From Treponema sp. UBA4319 (GTDB lineage Bacteria > Spirochaetota > Spirochaetia > Treponematales > Treponemataceae), in contig DGUD01000212.1 of NCBI GenBank assembly GCA_002393865.1, forward strand, positions 1 to 59,414: 59,414 nucleotides of DNA, written 5' to 3'. A program made the translations under genes and the position numbers. Shown in pieces: positions 1-9,266 of this stretch; the first letter of the stretch is position 1, and each line of letters starts with the position of its first letter. Below the pieces are notes generated by a model. The model saw only the letters and a program-made list of their open reading frames with translations, made no database searches and had not been told where the DNA came from.

Positions 1-41
1 TTGTTTTCATGCTGAAGCCCTGGCGTGCCCCTGCCGTACAC

Positions 42-71
42 TTGACTAAGCCCCGCCCTTGCCTTTAAAAT
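42..71 (+). promoter_or_regulatory. Sigma70-type promoter for the bactofilin gene
   Basis: TTGACT at 42-47 and TAAAAT at 66-71 are separated by 18 bases. The -10 box ends only 6 bases before the ATG at 78, so transcription should begin at or next to the start codon. No Shine-Dalgarno lies between them, which suggests a leaderless message. I see nothing else in bases 1-41. Motif reading only. Confidence 0.5.
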
Positions 72-77
72 AGTAGT

Positions 78-452
78 ATGTTGGAAATGAAGGAATCCGG
101 TCTTTTTGACACGGACGAAGATGATTTTGACACGGTGATGGCTGATGATATATCTTTTTCAGGTAAAATTCATTTCAGCAAGCCGTTTATGATAAAGGGC
201 AGGGTGGAAGGCTCTATCGTGTCTACCAGCGATCTGCTCGTGGACACAGGCGCCGTCGTGAATGCCGACATCACTGCCGGGCGTGTCATGGTGCGCGGCA
301 AAGTGAACGGAAATATTTCGGGCGGCCGCCTGATTTACGTGACGGCGAGCGGCTCCATCCACGGGGACATCACCGCGCAGGAAGTCGTGCTGGAGCCGAA
401 AGCTGATTTTTCAGGGCGCTGCACGATGATCCGGCAGACGGAGGGCGAATGA
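78..452 (+). CDS. Bactofilin family cytoskeletal protein
   Basis: A 124-residue protein. Residues about 25-110 form the bactofilin (DUF583) right-handed beta-helix: repeated hydrophobic-glycine strands such as IKGRVEGSI, LLVDTGAVV, VMVRGKVNG and GSIHGDITA. Bactofilins polymerise without nucleotide into cytoplasmic or membrane-associated filaments that influence cell shape and wall synthesis. The acidic N-terminal tail (residues 8-22) is typical of the unordered tail in the family. The TPR gene follows with a 4-base overlap, so they are probably co-translated. The ATG at 78 has no ribosome site; an alternative ATG at 87 is also possible. Confidence 0.85.
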   Translation: MLEMKESGLFDTDEDDFDTVMADDISFSGKIHFSKPFMIKGRVEGSIVSTSDLLVDTGAVVNADITAGRVMVRGKVNGNISGGRLIYVTASGSIHGDITAQEVVLEPKADFSGRCTMIRQTEGE

Positions 453-1090
453 TGGGACATACGACGGCAAGAATCGGGGCTGCGCTCCTGCTGGCCTTTC
501 TCTGCATGGCGGCGGTTCCTGCGCAGCAGGCCGTGCAGCAGGACGCGCTCAAGCTCTACCGCGAGAAAAAATACACTGACGCGATTGCAGTCTGCGAGAA
601 GGAGCTTGCGGCGAACCCGAACAATATGGATTCCTACAGCGTGCTCTGCTGGTCGCTCATAGCGACTGACCGCTACCTTGAGGCAGAGCAGCGTGCCACC
701 GAGGCACGCAAGCTGAATTCCTATGATACGAGGCTCATGGAGGCGCTGGGCGAGGCCAAGTATTTCCTTGGCAAGAACAACGAGGCGCTCAGTATGTTCC
801 AGCGCTTTATCGCGAACGCGAGCGAGACGAGCAAGGATATCGGGCTGGTCTACTATTATATGGGCGAGATTTATATCCGCCAGTCACGCTTCCAGCACGC
901 GGACATCGCGTTTTCTGCGGCCGTGCGCAGCTCGCCGACACGGGATTACTGGTGGACGCGCCTCGGCTATGCCCGCGAGAAGACCGGGGACTACAAAAGC
1001 GCCCTTACGGCCTACGACAAGGCGCTTTCCCTGAACGCCGCGCAGTATGACGCAAAGCGTGGCAAGGAGCGCTGCCAGGAGAAGCTGTAG
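449..1090 (+). CDS. Secreted/periplasmic TPR-repeat protein
   Basis: 213 residues starting with a Sec signal peptide (ARIGAALLLAFLCMAAVPAQ). Several tetratricopeptide repeats follow: about 31-64 (ALKLYREKKYTDAIAVCEKE), 66-98, and a clear last one near 172-205 (YKSALTAYDKALSLN). TPR domains are protein-interaction scaffolds. The partner is unknown, but the gene overlaps the bactofilin by 4 bases, so a role in an envelope or cytoskeleton complex is a reasonable inference. There are two possible starts (ATGATG at 449 and 452). The stop lies 17 bases before mtaB. Confidence 0.8.
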   Translation: MMGHTTARIGAALLLAFLCMAAVPAQQAVQQDALKLYREKKYTDAIAVCEKELAANPNNMDSYSVLCWSLIATDRYLEAEQRATEARKLNSYDTRLMEALGEAKYFLGKNNEALSMFQRFIANASETSKDIGLVYYYMGEIYIRQSRFQHADIAFSAAVRSSPTRDYWWTRLGYAREKTGDYKSALTAYDKALSLNAAQYDAKRGKERCQEKL

Positions 1091-1107
1091 CCGCGCGCGG
1101 AGCTTTC

Positions 1108-2577
1108 ATGGACGCTACCATACATTTTGAGACGCTGGGCTGCCGCCTGAACCAGGACGAGAGCGAGGGGGCGGCGCGTTGCTTTGCGGACGCAGGCTTC
1201 AGCATCGACATGGAGAATCTTTCCTCTGCATCGGCGCCGCAGGACAATGCTGTCTTGGGTGTCATCAATACGTGTACCGTAACGGGCAAGGCCGAGCAGA
1301 AGGCGCGCCGCATCATCCGGCTGATGCTTGATAAGCTGCCGCATGCTGTCGTCCTTGTGACCGGCTGCTATGCGGAGCTTGATGCCGCCCAGATACGTGC
1401 GATTGATGAGCAGCGCATCTGCGTCCTTGCCGGTACCCGCAAGTACCTGCTTGCCGCCGTCGCGCGCGAGATGGCAGGCGGCAGCCTGTGCGTCCGGGAG
1501 GGACGTTTTTCTCGTGACAGCCTGGACTCCTTTCTTTGCGCGGTGCGCTATGTCCCGCGTGCCGCCGCAAGCCCGCTCTCTGGCGGAAGCGCGGCTCCGC
1601 TTGCCCCTGATGCCGCGCGCTCCTTTGATTTGTATACGCCTGCCTTTGAGCGCCATAGCAGGGCATCAGTAAAAATTCAGGACGGCTGCAACAATGCGTG
1701 CTCGTTCTGCCGCATCCACCTTGCGCGGGGGCGCTCGCAGTCGCTGCCGGTGCCGGAGGTGCTGCGCCGCGTGCAGGAGCTTGAGCGGCGCGGGGTGCAG
1801 GAGGTCGTTTTTACCGGCGTGAACCTGAGCCAGTATGCCGGCCTGATGGCTGGCGGCGGGACAGCCTCCTTCGCGGGGCTGCTGGATGTGCTGCTCTCGG
1901 AGACTTCCGCCCTGCGCTTCCGCGTCTCAAGCTTTTATCCTCAGCATATCACGGAGGACTTGTGCGAGCGCCTTGCCGCTCCCCGCGTGCAGCCTTCGTT
2001 CCATCTGAGCGTGCAGTCCGGCAGCGACCGCATCTTGTCGCTGATGAGGCGCCCGTACTGCGCGGCGGACGTGCTGCGTGCCGTCCGGCTATTGCGCAGT
2101 ACCAAGCGGCAGCCCTTCCTTTCCTGCGACATCATTGCCGGATTCCCCGGAGAAGACGGGGATGATTTTGCCGCGACGCAGGATTTGTGCCGCAGTGTGG
2201 ATTTTGCTTGGATTCACGCGTTCCCCTTTTCTCCCCGCCCCGGCACCCCGGCGTACAGCATGCGGCCGCAAGTCCCTGAGCGCGTCAAGGGCGAGCGCGT
2301 CCGCTGGCTGTCGGAGGCCGCGGTGCAGGGAAAGCTACGTTATATTGAAGCTTTTGTTGGCAAAACGCTTCCTGCGGTGGCGGAGCGGAGCCGGGCACAG
2401 CGTGTCGGGGGAGGGCAGCACAGCGTCCATGCCGTCACGGAGAATTTCCTGCATGTACAGTGCCAGGCCTCCCGCCCGGTAGAGCCGGGCGCCGCTGTCT
2501 CCGTGCGCATAGAGGCTCCGCTTGAGGCGTCCATCCGTGCGGGGCGCGAGACAGACTGCTTGGCTACGCTTGTCTGA
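1108..2577 (+). CDS. mtaB: tRNA N6-threonylcarbamoyladenosine(37)-C2 methylthiotransferase MtaB
   Basis: A 489-residue MiaB/MtaB-type radical SAM methylthiotransferase, which converts t6A37 to ms2t6A37 in tRNAs reading ANN codons. The N-terminal UPF0004 domain carries its cluster cysteines at C12, C56 and C87. The radical SAM motif CNNACSFC gives C194, C198 and C201. A TRAM-like RNA-binding domain occupies about residues 415-489. The order and GCRLNQ / NTCTVT motifs fit the MtaB branch better than MiaB or RimO. The family is usually 430-450 residues; the excess is an Ala/Ser/Pro-rich insertion near 150-175. A ribosome-binding GGAG precedes the ATG at 1108. Confidence 0.85.
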   Translation: MDATIHFETLGCRLNQDESEGAARCFADAGFSIDMENLSSASAPQDNAVLGVINTCTVTGKAEQKARRIIRLMLDKLPHAVVLVTGCYAELDAAQIRAIDEQRICVLAGTRKYLLAAVAREMAGGSLCVREGRFSRDSLDSFLCAVRYVPRAAASPLSGGSAAPLAPDAARSFDLYTPAFERHSRASVKIQDGCNNACSFCRIHLARGRSQSLPVPEVLRRVQELERRGVQEVVFTGVNLSQYAGLMAGGGTASFAGLLDVLLSETSALRFRVSSFYPQHITEDLCERLAAPRVQPSFHLSVQSGSDRILSLMRRPYCAADVLRAVRLLRSTKRQPFLSCDIIAGFPGEDGDDFAATQDLCRSVDFAWIHAFPFSPRPGTPAYSMRPQVPERVKGERVRWLSEAAVQGKLRYIEAFVGKTLPAVAERSRAQRVGGGQHSVHAVTENFLHVQCQASRPVEPGAAVSVRIEAPLEASIRAGRETDCLATLV

Positions 2578-2696
2578 TGCAGCGCAAATCGGTTTTCGGG
2601 GCGCTTTGTCGCCTTCAGAACCTGCCCGGAGTTTGAAACGGCCGCATTTCTCTTGTAACCGCCGGCCTTTTGCGGGGTTTTATATTGTAAAGAGGC

Positions 2697-2725
2697 TTGT
2701 AAAATCCACGGAAAGTATTTAGAAT
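2697..2725 (+). promoter_or_regulatory. Sigma70-type promoter for the SH3-like/M48 gene pair
   Basis: TTGTAA at 2697-2702, a 17-base spacer and TAGAAT at 2720-2725 lie in the 217-base gap after mtaB. This gives an untranslated leader of about 75 bases before the ATG at 2810. Confidence 0.55.
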
Positions 2726-2809
2726 GGAACAGGCTGTGGATACAGGTTTTGTTGGAGCTGCCGGAAGCGATGATTCCCGGCAGATATATGAAGCATGAGG
2801 AGTAGAATT

Positions 2810-3271
2810 ATGAAGAAAATGTTTGCTGCAGGTATATGTGGCCTGCTGTTTGCCGTGTCTTTGTTTGCCGCACCTTCGCAGTGGATTTCCGCAAAGAAAG
2901 TCGAGCTCAAGAGCGGCACTGACTTTTTTGCATCGACTGTCGCTACCGTCTCTTACGGCGATGAGGTGACCGTTCTCTCCACAAGCGGCAAGTGGTCGCA
3001 GGTTCAGCTGGTGTCCAATACCTCCAAAAAAGGATGGGTGCCCTCAGCATCCCTGACAAAGAAAAAGATTGTCGCCTCAAACGGCAAGGTTTCCGCCAAC
3101 GCCAAGGAAATCGCCCTTGCGGGAAAAGGTTTCAGCTCATCCCTTGAGGACGAATACAAGGATAACACCAAGACCGACTACGCGCAGGTTGATTCCATGG
3201 AGAAAATCTCTGTGTCTTCAGCCGAGCAAAAGGCATTCATTGAGAACGGTGATTTGAAGGGAGCCAAGTGA
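2810..3271 (+). CDS. Exported SH3-like (SH3b) domain protein
   Basis: 153 residues with a Sec signal peptide (MKKMFAAGICGLLFAVSLFA). Residues about 25-85 form a bacterial SH3-like module: GDEVTVLSTSGKWSQVQL then KKGWVPSASL, the usual arrangement for a periplasmic wall- or protein-binding domain. The C-terminal half is polar with no recognised domain. I chose the ATG at 2810 because GAGGAG lies 7 bases upstream; an upstream ATG at 2795 overlaps that ribosome site. The stop codon overlaps the next gene's ATG (TGATG), so the pair is translationally coupled. Specific function unknown. Confidence 0.75.
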   Translation: MKKMFAAGICGLLFAVSLFAAPSQWISAKKVELKSGTDFFASTVATVSYGDEVTVLSTSGKWSQVQLVSNTSKKGWVPSASLTKKKIVASNGKVSANAKEIALAGKGFSSSLEDEYKDNTKTDYAQVDSMEKISVSSAEQKAFIENGDLKGAK

Positions 3272-4221
3272 TGAAGCGGACGCTGCGTATTATGGCGGTG
3301 GCTGCGCTGTTCTGCTGCAGCCTGCCGCTGGCTTTTGCGGCCTCAAAGTCAAACTCCTCGTCGGGCTCTGACGGGGAGGGGAAGTACACGCTGTCGGAAG
3401 TCTTCGAGATGATAAAGAACCCCGACAAGTCAAAGAAGAAGAACAAGACCAGCGTGAAGGAGACCGTCAAGGAGACGAGCGAGGCTTTGTCCAAAGCGAA
3501 CGAGGATATTCCGCCGGAAGAGGCCTACTATCTGGGGCGTGCCGTCGCAGGGAAGGTTTTTGGCTCGTACAAGCGCTACAAGAATACCGCGCTTGATACC
3601 TACCTGAACGAAATCTGCACGGCGCTCGTCATCAACTCCAAGGATCCGGTGCTCTACAACGGCTATCACGTGGCGGTGCTGGACTCAAACGAGCTGAACG
3701 CGTTCTCCACGCCGGGCGGGCATATCCTCATAACGAAGGGTCTGGTCAAGTGCAGCAACTCGGAAGATTCCCTTGCCGCCGTCCTTGCCCATGAGATTGC
3801 GCACATCCAGCTCAAGCACCCCTTGAGCGCCATTAAGACGAGCCGCAACCTTGAGGTGCTTGCCAATGCGGCGAATACCGCGATGAAGGGAAAGGAGTCC
3901 GAGGCGGCGTTTGCCAAGTGCGTGGATTCCATAACCGACAATTTCTCGTCCGGTTATTCGCAGCAGAACGAGTTCAACGCGGACACGACGGCGCTCCGCC
4001 TCTTGAATGATACCGGCTATGACCCCAAGGCCATGCTGGATATGCTCAAGCTGCTGGATGCGAACACGAACGAGAACAGCACGGGTTTTGGTAAGACTCA
4101 TCCGTCCCCCAAGCTCCGTATCGCGAACGTGCAGACTGGCCTGCAGGCTTACACGAGCCTTGTGGATTCCTCTTCTGCCGCCCGGCAGAAGCGCTACGAT
4201 GCCGTGATGAAGAAGCTGTAA
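3271..4221 (+). CDS. M48 family zinc metalloprotease, exported
   Basis: 316 residues with a Sec signal peptide (about 1-25). The zinc-binding HEIAH is at residues 174-178 and the third ligand is probably E234 in EFNADTTAL. NAFSTPGGHILITKGL (about 143-159) is a hallmark of M48B/LoiP-BepA-like peptidases that clear misfolded outer-membrane proteins in the periplasm. A Lys-rich segment (52-70) precedes the catalytic domain. The start is ATG 3271, with GAAGGGAG upstream; a GTG at 3268 is possible. It is coupled to the SH3-like gene, which may be a partner or substrate-binding protein (inference). Confidence 0.85.
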   Translation: MKRTLRIMAVAALFCCSLPLAFAASKSNSSSGSDGEGKYTLSEVFEMIKNPDKSKKKNKTSVKETVKETSEALSKANEDIPPEEAYYLGRAVAGKVFGSYKRYKNTALDTYLNEICTALVINSKDPVLYNGYHVAVLDSNELNAFSTPGGHILITKGLVKCSNSEDSLAAVLAHEIAHIQLKHPLSAIKTSRNLEVLANAANTAMKGKESEAAFAKCVDSITDNFSSGYSQQNEFNADTTALRLLNDTGYDPKAMLDMLKLLDANTNENSTGFGKTHPSPKLRIANVQTGLQAYTSLVDSSSAARQKRYDAVMKKL

Positions 4222-4248
4222 GGATAGGGCTGCGCCCAGAACAAGACT

Positions 4249-6282
4249 ATGAAAAAGAGCAACCGGAGCCGATTGTTTGTCACCGCAGGCGTATTTGTAT
4301 GCACTGCGGTGCTCTATTTGGGGGGCGTGTTCTCCTTTCTGGAGAACAAGTCCTATGATGACCGCATGAAGAAGACTGCCGGGCATTTCCGGGCAGACGA
4401 TTCGATTGCGATAGTCGTCGTCGATCAGCAGAGCCTTGACTGGGCAAAAGAGACGCTCGGCTGGGGCTGGCCGTGGCCGCGCTCTGCCTACGGCGACATC
4501 GTGCGCTATTTCAATGCGGCGGGCGCTTCCTGCGTGGCATTCGATATGTTGTACACGGAGCCGTCTTTGTATGGCGCTGAGGACGACGAGGATTTTGCTG
4601 CGGCAAACCGGGAATTCGGCAGGACGGCGCTTGCCACGCACTTCCTGAACGGCGGCGACATCATCCTTCCGGTGGAGCCGATACAGAGCTCTGCCGGTCT
4701 GCTTGCGAACGTGCTGAGCACGACCGACAGCGACGGTATTGTCCGCCGGGCAAGCTGGGGGCATATCTATGAGGGGGTTCAGTACCCGTCCCTCGGTGTC
4801 TCTGTCCTTGCTTTTGACGAGGATACCGCTCCCGTTGTCGCTACCCATGTCTATGCCGGCGACACGGTGCGCCTGCGCTACACAAAATCCATGGATGACT
4901 ATATCCCGTACAGCGCGATGCAGATTCTGCAGAGCTGGTATGCGTACCGCGACAATGTCTCCCCGTTCCCGGAGGACTTGATTGAGCCTGAGAACTTTGA
5001 GGACATTGCGGTCTTCTTCGGGGTATATGCGCCAGGGCTGTACGATATCTGCAGCACGCCGGTATCGCAGACGTATCCAGGTGTCGGTACGCACATCTCC
5101 CTGCTGGACACCGTGCGCAACGGAACTGAAATCCGGCCTGTCCCCAGCTTGCTCTCGCTCCTGCTTTTTGCCTTTTTTGCCTGCTGCGGCACGGCAGTTG
5201 TGGTGCTTGCAGGGCGGCAGAAAAAGCACTCCGTGGGAATTCTTTTTGATGGCTTGGGATTCGGCATAGGCATTGTCCTTGTCACTGGCGCCGCATACCT
5301 GCTCTTTGCCGCCGGTATCTGGATGCCCTATGTCGCCTCGCTCTTTGCCTTTACGATGGCCTTTATGGCCTCCGTCGCCCTTGCGTACTATTCCGAGGGA
5401 CGGCAGAAGAAATTCATAAAGCATGCGTTCAGCCAGTACCTCAGCTCTACGGTCATCGACGAGCTTATTGCCGATCCCGGTCTGCTCAAGCTGGGCGGCG
5501 AGCGGCGCGAGATTACCATTTATTTCTCCGACGTGCAGGGCTTTACCACCATCTCAGAGGGGCTTGACCCTGCCGAGCTGACGTCGCTGCTCAACGATTA
5601 CCTTGGCGAGATGACGGACATCATCCTCTCTTCCGGCGGAACGCTGGACAAGTACGAGGGCGACGCGCTCATCGCGTTCTGGAATGCCCCCATCATCGAG
5701 GAGGATCATGCGCGCCGCGGGCTTGAGGCGGCAATCCGCTGCCAGCAGAAACTTGACGAGCTGCGTGAGGAGCTGCAGAAACGCTCCAAGCGCCCCATGT
5801 TCCAGCGCATCGGTCTGAACACCGGCGTCGCGGTTGTCGGCAACATGGGCTCCTCCAAGCACTTCAATTATACCATGCTCGGCGACAGCGTGAACCTTGC
5901 CGCCCGCCTTGAGGGGCTGAACAAGCAGTTTGGTACCTATACGATGTGTTCCGATACTACGCGGCAGGAAGCGCTCGCGCACGGCACAAAGCTCTGTTTC
6001 CGGGAGCTGGCGCGCGCGGAGGTTGTCGGCAAAAAACAGGCGGTCACCGTCTTTGAGCCGATGTCCGAGGCGGACTATGCGCGGAGGAAGCCGGTGCTGG
6101 ATGTGTTCGCGCAGGGGCTCAGCCTGTTCTACGAGGGAAATTTTGCGGGGGCGGAGGAAGTCTTCAGCTCCATCGCGGACAAAGACCCCCCTGCCGCAAA
6201 GTATCTTGAGCGCTGCCGAGAGCTTGCCTCTGCCCCGCTCCCTGCTGACTGGCAGGGTGTCTGGGTCGCAAAGAGCAAGTAG
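4249..6282 (+). CDS. CHASE2-domain class III adenylate cyclase
   Basis: 677 residues. TM1 lies at about 10-30, an extracytoplasmic CHASE2 sensor at about 31-295, and three TM helices between about 298 and 385. A class III cyclase domain follows at about 415-600. Visible catalytic motifs are YFSDVQGFT (first metal Asp), LDKYEGDALIAFW (adenine-specifying Lys and second Asp), and LGDSVNLAARLEG (transition-state Asn and Arg). All expected residues are present, so it should be active and make cAMP from ATP. The tail after 610 resembles a short TPR-like helical pair, common in this family. Ligand of the CHASE2 domain is unknown. Confidence 0.9.
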   Translation: MKKSNRSRLFVTAGVFVCTAVLYLGGVFSFLENKSYDDRMKKTAGHFRADDSIAIVVVDQQSLDWAKETLGWGWPWPRSAYGDIVRYFNAAGASCVAFDMLYTEPSLYGAEDDEDFAAANREFGRTALATHFLNGGDIILPVEPIQSSAGLLANVLSTTDSDGIVRRASWGHIYEGVQYPSLGVSVLAFDEDTAPVVATHVYAGDTVRLRYTKSMDDYIPYSAMQILQSWYAYRDNVSPFPEDLIEPENFEDIAVFFGVYAPGLYDICSTPVSQTYPGVGTHISLLDTVRNGTEIRPVPSLLSLLLFAFFACCGTAVVVLAGRQKKHSVGILFDGLGFGIGIVLVTGAAYLLFAAGIWMPYVASLFAFTMAFMASVALAYYSEGRQKKFIKHAFSQYLSSTVIDELIADPGLLKLGGERREITIYFSDVQGFTTISEGLDPAELTSLLNDYLGEMTDIILSSGGTLDKYEGDALIAFWNAPIIEEDHARRGLEAAIRCQQKLDELREELQKRSKRPMFQRIGLNTGVAVVGNMGSSKHFNYTMLGDSVNLAARLEGLNKQFGTYTMCSDTTRQEALAHGTKLCFRELARAEVVGKKQAVTVFEPMSEADYARRKPVLDVFAQGLSLFYEGNFAGAEEVFSSIADKDPPAAKYLERCRELASAPLPADWQGVWVAKSK

Positions 6283-6296
6283 CGTTGACTCTGCGC

Positions 6297-6779
6297 TTAT
6301 TTTGCGAACAAAGCCCCGACCCCTCCAAGCACGCCCATGCTAGCGAGCATCATGATGATGCCCGCTAGCAGGACGCCTGCCATAACTGAAAGTACGGTAT
6401 CGCGGAATCTCATGTTCAGGAGGCTTGCACCGAGGGTTCCCGTCCACGCGCCTGTTCCGGGCAGCGGTATGCCCACAAAAAGCAGCAGCGCGACAAAAAG
6501 CCCGTTTCCTGCCTTTGCCTGCAGCTTCTGCCCGGCGTTGTTCCCCTTTACGAGGAAGAACGAGCAGATGCCGCCGATGTATTTTTTGTCCTGCCCCCAT
6601 TCAAGGAAACGGCGGGCAAAAAGGTAGATGACGGGTACCGGCAGCATATTGCCGAGGATGCAGATTGCATAGGACGGTATGACCGGCAGCCCGAAGGCCT
6701 GCGATACCGGTATTGCCCCGCGCAGCTCTATGAGGGGCACCATCGAGATACAGAAAACTATAAGGTATTTGGAAAACAT
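6297..6779 (-). CDS. COG2426 / small multidrug export-like membrane protein
   Basis: 160 residues, nearly all hydrophobic, with about four membrane segments. The N-terminus contains VPLIELRGAIPVS and a later GIPLPGTGAWTGTLGASLL, both characteristic of the PF06695/COG2426 family. The family name is historical; substrates are not established. It converges with the cyclase gene (14-base gap). It lies 62 bases after thiQ, but a -10 box directly before its ATG suggests its own transcript. Confidence 0.75.
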   Translation of the reverse strand: MFSKYLIVFCISMVPLIELRGAIPVSQAFGLPVIPSYAICILGNMLPVPVIYLFARRFLEWGQDKKYIGGICSFFLVKGNNAGQKLQAKAGNGLFVALLLFVGIPLPGTGAWTGTLGASLLNMRFRDTVLSVMAGVLLAGIIMMLASMGVLGGVGALFAK

Positions 6780-6785
6780 AGGGCA

Positions 6786-6791
6786 AGTATA
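6786..6791 (-). promoter_or_regulatory. -10 box immediately upstream of the COG2426 gene
   Basis: TATACT on the minus strand ends 6 bases before the ATG at 6779, the same spacing seen at the bactofilin and XRE genes. A -35 match is poor (TATGCA-like). If it is used, the message would be leaderless. Confidence 0.4.
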
Positions 6792-6841
6792 GCGGAATTT
6801 TCAGGCTCTGCATAGGGGGCTCATGCCATGCCCCGGAGGCT

Positions 6842-7549
6842 TCAGCTCTTGGTGCTCCCGGCGTCCTGAATAAGCTGCTCGTCGAATTCCCCGGCGAGCC
6901 CGTCCCAGATTTTTTTCCCGCGCTGCATCAGTATGATGCGGCTGCTCATGTATTTTGCCTCCGCGATGTCATGTGTCACCATGACTGCCGTGAACGCGAA
7001 TTCCTCCTGCATGCGCAGGATGTCCCCGGCGAGCCGCTTCCGGAGCGGTGCGTCGAGCGCGCTGAACGGCTCGTCAAAGAGCACGAGCTTGGGGCGCACG
7101 ATGAGCGTCCGTGCGAGGGCAACCCGTTGTGCTTCCCCGCCGCTGAGCGTCTCCGGGTATCTGGCATCAAAGCCGCCGAGCCCGAACCTTGCGAGAAAAT
7201 CCGATGCGGCTTTTCTCGCCTCTTTGCGCGAAGCTCCCTGGCAGCGCAGCCCGTAGCCCACATTGTCCGCCACCGTCATGTGGAGGAAGAGCGAATTGTT
7301 CTGGAGCACCAGCCCGCAGCCCCGTCTGCCGGGGGCAAGGCGCGTGATGTCGGTGCCGTCCAGCATGATGCGCGTCTGTGGCGCGGCGGGGATTAGGCCG
7401 GCTATTGTCCTGAGGACGGTCGATTTGCCGCTTCCGCTCGGCCCGACGATACTGGTAAACGAGGCTTTGCCGGCGGCAAAAGAGAAATCGACGCTCACGC
7501 TGCCCCAGTCCTTGTAGATATGCTCCGCGACAAGAAATTCGTTGTCCAT
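6842..7549 (-). CDS. thiQ: Thiamine ABC transporter ATP-binding protein
   Basis: 235 residues. Walker A GPSGSGKST is at 36-44, the ABC signature LSGGEAQRVALARTL near 133-147, Walker B LVLFDEP near 155, and a switch His in VMVTHD. It energises the thiamine/TPP importer with the two upstream genes. Motifs alone would fit any spermidine/iron/thiamine-type ATPase; the thiamine assignment rests on the TPP riboswitch and the ThiB-like binding protein in the same operon. It starts 94 bases after the thiP stop, with AGAGGA upstream of the ATG. Confidence 0.85.
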   Translation of the reverse strand: MDNEFLVAEHIYKDWGSVSVDFSFAAGKASFTSIVGPSGSGKSTVLRTIAGLIPAAPQTRIMLDGTDITRLAPGRRGCGLVLQNNSLFLHMTVADNVGYGLRCQGASRKEARKAASDFLARFGLGGFDARYPETLSGGEAQRVALARTLIVRPKLVLFDEPFSALDAPLRKRLAGDILRMQEEFAFTAVMVTHDIAEAKYMSSRIILMQRGKKIWDGLAGEFDEQLIQDAGSTKS

Positions 7550-7643
7550 TACTTCTTCCTCTTTTTTTGCTCTGCCCGGAATGCCGCATAGCCTGCTGTT
7601 TGCGGCGGGGTGGATTGATTTTTGCTGCGGCGGCTCTGGCCGA

Positions 7644-9266
7644 TTAGCGCAGCCTCCGCTCCTTCAGCCTGTTCGACACGTTGAACACCGCCATGCACAG
7701 TATGCCGAGCAGGAGTCCTGCCGCGCAGGCTTCGTCCACGCGGTAGCTTCCGGCAAGGCGGTAGACAAAAAGCGAGAGCGTGTCAAAGCGGGGTATTGCC
7801 AGCACGAGCGGCAGGGAGGCGTCCCCGGCGCTGACGGCAAAGCAGAAGCCTGCCGCGCTCAGTATGCCGCTCCTCCCGTAAGGCAGCAGCACGGAGAAAA
7901 CGCAGTCCAGCCGGCGAGGGGAAAGCATCCGTGCCGCATCCAGCGTGTCCTGCGGTATTTTGCTGAGCGGCGTATACATCTGCCTGAACGCGAACGGCCA
8001 CGTGAGCGCGGCCTGCGCCAGGACGAGCGACGCGACGTTGCCCCTGCGCACCAGTGCCGTCATGCCGATGCCCATCACGACCGACGAGACTGCCATCGGG
8101 GCGAGCGGTATGGTCTTCAGCAGGGGGTGTTCCCCAGAGGGATCCCGCAGCCGCAGGAACGCCGCATAGCTGAATCCCGTAATCGTGCAGATGCTTGCCG
8201 TAAGCAGGGCTGTGCACATGGTGTTCCGCAGCGCCGGGAAGAATCCTCTCATCGCGAGCAGCCGCCGCCACACTGCGATGCGGCACGACGACAGCGCGAT
8301 GGATATGAGCGGCAGCAGAAAAAAGAGGCCGAGCAGCAGCAGGCAGCCGAGCGTGGGGACAGCCTCCGCTGCCTGTATGCGTTTCCGCGGCTCTGTGCCG
8401 CAGAACGACAGCCCCTTTGCCCGCGCCGCTTTTTTTTCCGCTGAGGCGTAGGCAAGCAGCACGCAGAAGGCGCAGGCGGTCTCCACAAGCGCAAGCTGCG
8501 CTGCTGTGCGGAAATGGAGCGTGCTCCTGCCCGCGTGGTAGATGGCGACCTCCAGCGTTGTGCCGCCCGTCGCCCCAAAGAGGAGCACAATCATGAATGA
8601 GAAAAAGCAGTAGAGAAAGACAGGAATGCATGCGGAGATGATGGCCGGAAGCAGCTGCGGCAGCGTGACCGTCAGAAAAATCCGCCGCTCCGACGCGCCG
8701 AGTATGCGCGCGCTGTCGGCCTGGTCGCTTCCCAGTTGCGCCCACGTGTCCGCCACCGTCATCATGACGAGCGGAAAGTTGTAGAAGCCCTGTACGATGA
8801 CAATGCCCCAGAACGAATAGAGGAAGGTGAGCGGCGCCTCCTGCAGGGAGAATATGTGCTGCAGCGCCTTGTTCAGGTAGCCCGCCATGCCGAACGCCGA
8901 TATGTAGCCCAGCGCCATGATGAGCGGCGGTATGCAGAGCGGGACTGATGCGAACGATGCCAGCAGCTTGCGCCCCGGAAACTGCCTCCGCGCCACAAAG
9001 AATGCCGCCGCCAATCCTGCGGCCGCCGCAAGCGCCGTCGAGGCCAATGCCTCCGCGAGCGTGTAGCGTACGGTCTTCAGGATTGCCATAGTGCCGCCGG
9101 AATCCGCCGCCCCAGTGTCCGGGGTGCGGATAGCCGGAAGCAGCGCCGCGGCGAGCGGCAGCAGGAATGCGAGCGCGACTGCCGCACAGAGACAGAGCGC
9201 GGCAGATGCTGCCGCATACTGCGCTGCGTGGCGCGGCGCAATGCGGCGTAGCGGCAGGAATGTCAT
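7644..9266 (-). CDS. thiP: Thiamine ABC transporter permease, double-domain
   Basis: 540 residues with about twelve membrane helices and two tandem BPD_transp_1 permease domains, the ThiP architecture. Each half carries an EAA-type loop (for example LGASERRIFLTVTLPQLLPA, and DAARMLSPRRLDCVFSVLLP in the second half). It forms the translocation channel in the inner membrane with ThiQ. The start is the ATG at 9266, which overlaps the thiB stop as ATGA; the open frame extends upstream into thiB, but that part is out-of-frame thiB sequence. Confidence 0.85.
   Translation of the reverse strand: MTFLPLRRIAPRHAAQYAAASAALCLCAAVALAFLLPLAAALLPAIRTPDTGAADSGGTMAILKTVRYTLAEALASTALAAAAGLAAAFFVARRQFPGRKLLASFASVPLCIPPLIMALGYISAFGMAGYLNKALQHIFSLQEAPLTFLYSFWGIVIVQGFYNFPLVMMTVADTWAQLGSDQADSARILGASERRIFLTVTLPQLLPAIISACIPVFLYCFFSFMIVLLFGATGGTTLEVAIYHAGRSTLHFRTAAQLALVETACAFCVLLAYASAEKKAARAKGLSFCGTEPRKRIQAAEAVPTLGCLLLLGLFFLLPLISIALSSCRIAVWRRLLAMRGFFPALRNTMCTALLTASICTITGFSYAAFLRLRDPSGEHPLLKTIPLAPMAVSSVVMGIGMTALVRRGNVASLVLAQAALTWPFAFRQMYTPLSKIPQDTLDAARMLSPRRLDCVFSVLLPYGRSGILSAAGFCFAVSAGDASLPLVLAIPRFDTLSLFVYRLAGSYRVDEACAAGLLLGILCMAVFNVSNRLKERRLR

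Noticed and set aside
3685..5424. A 579-residue open frame on the minus strand
   Set aside because: It lies opposite the protease and cyclase genes and has the composition of a GC-rich shadow frame, without a recognisable domain.
8430..8437. A8/T8 run in thiP as phase-variation tract
   Set aside because: Short A runs are common and this is a housekeeping transporter; no other sign of switching.
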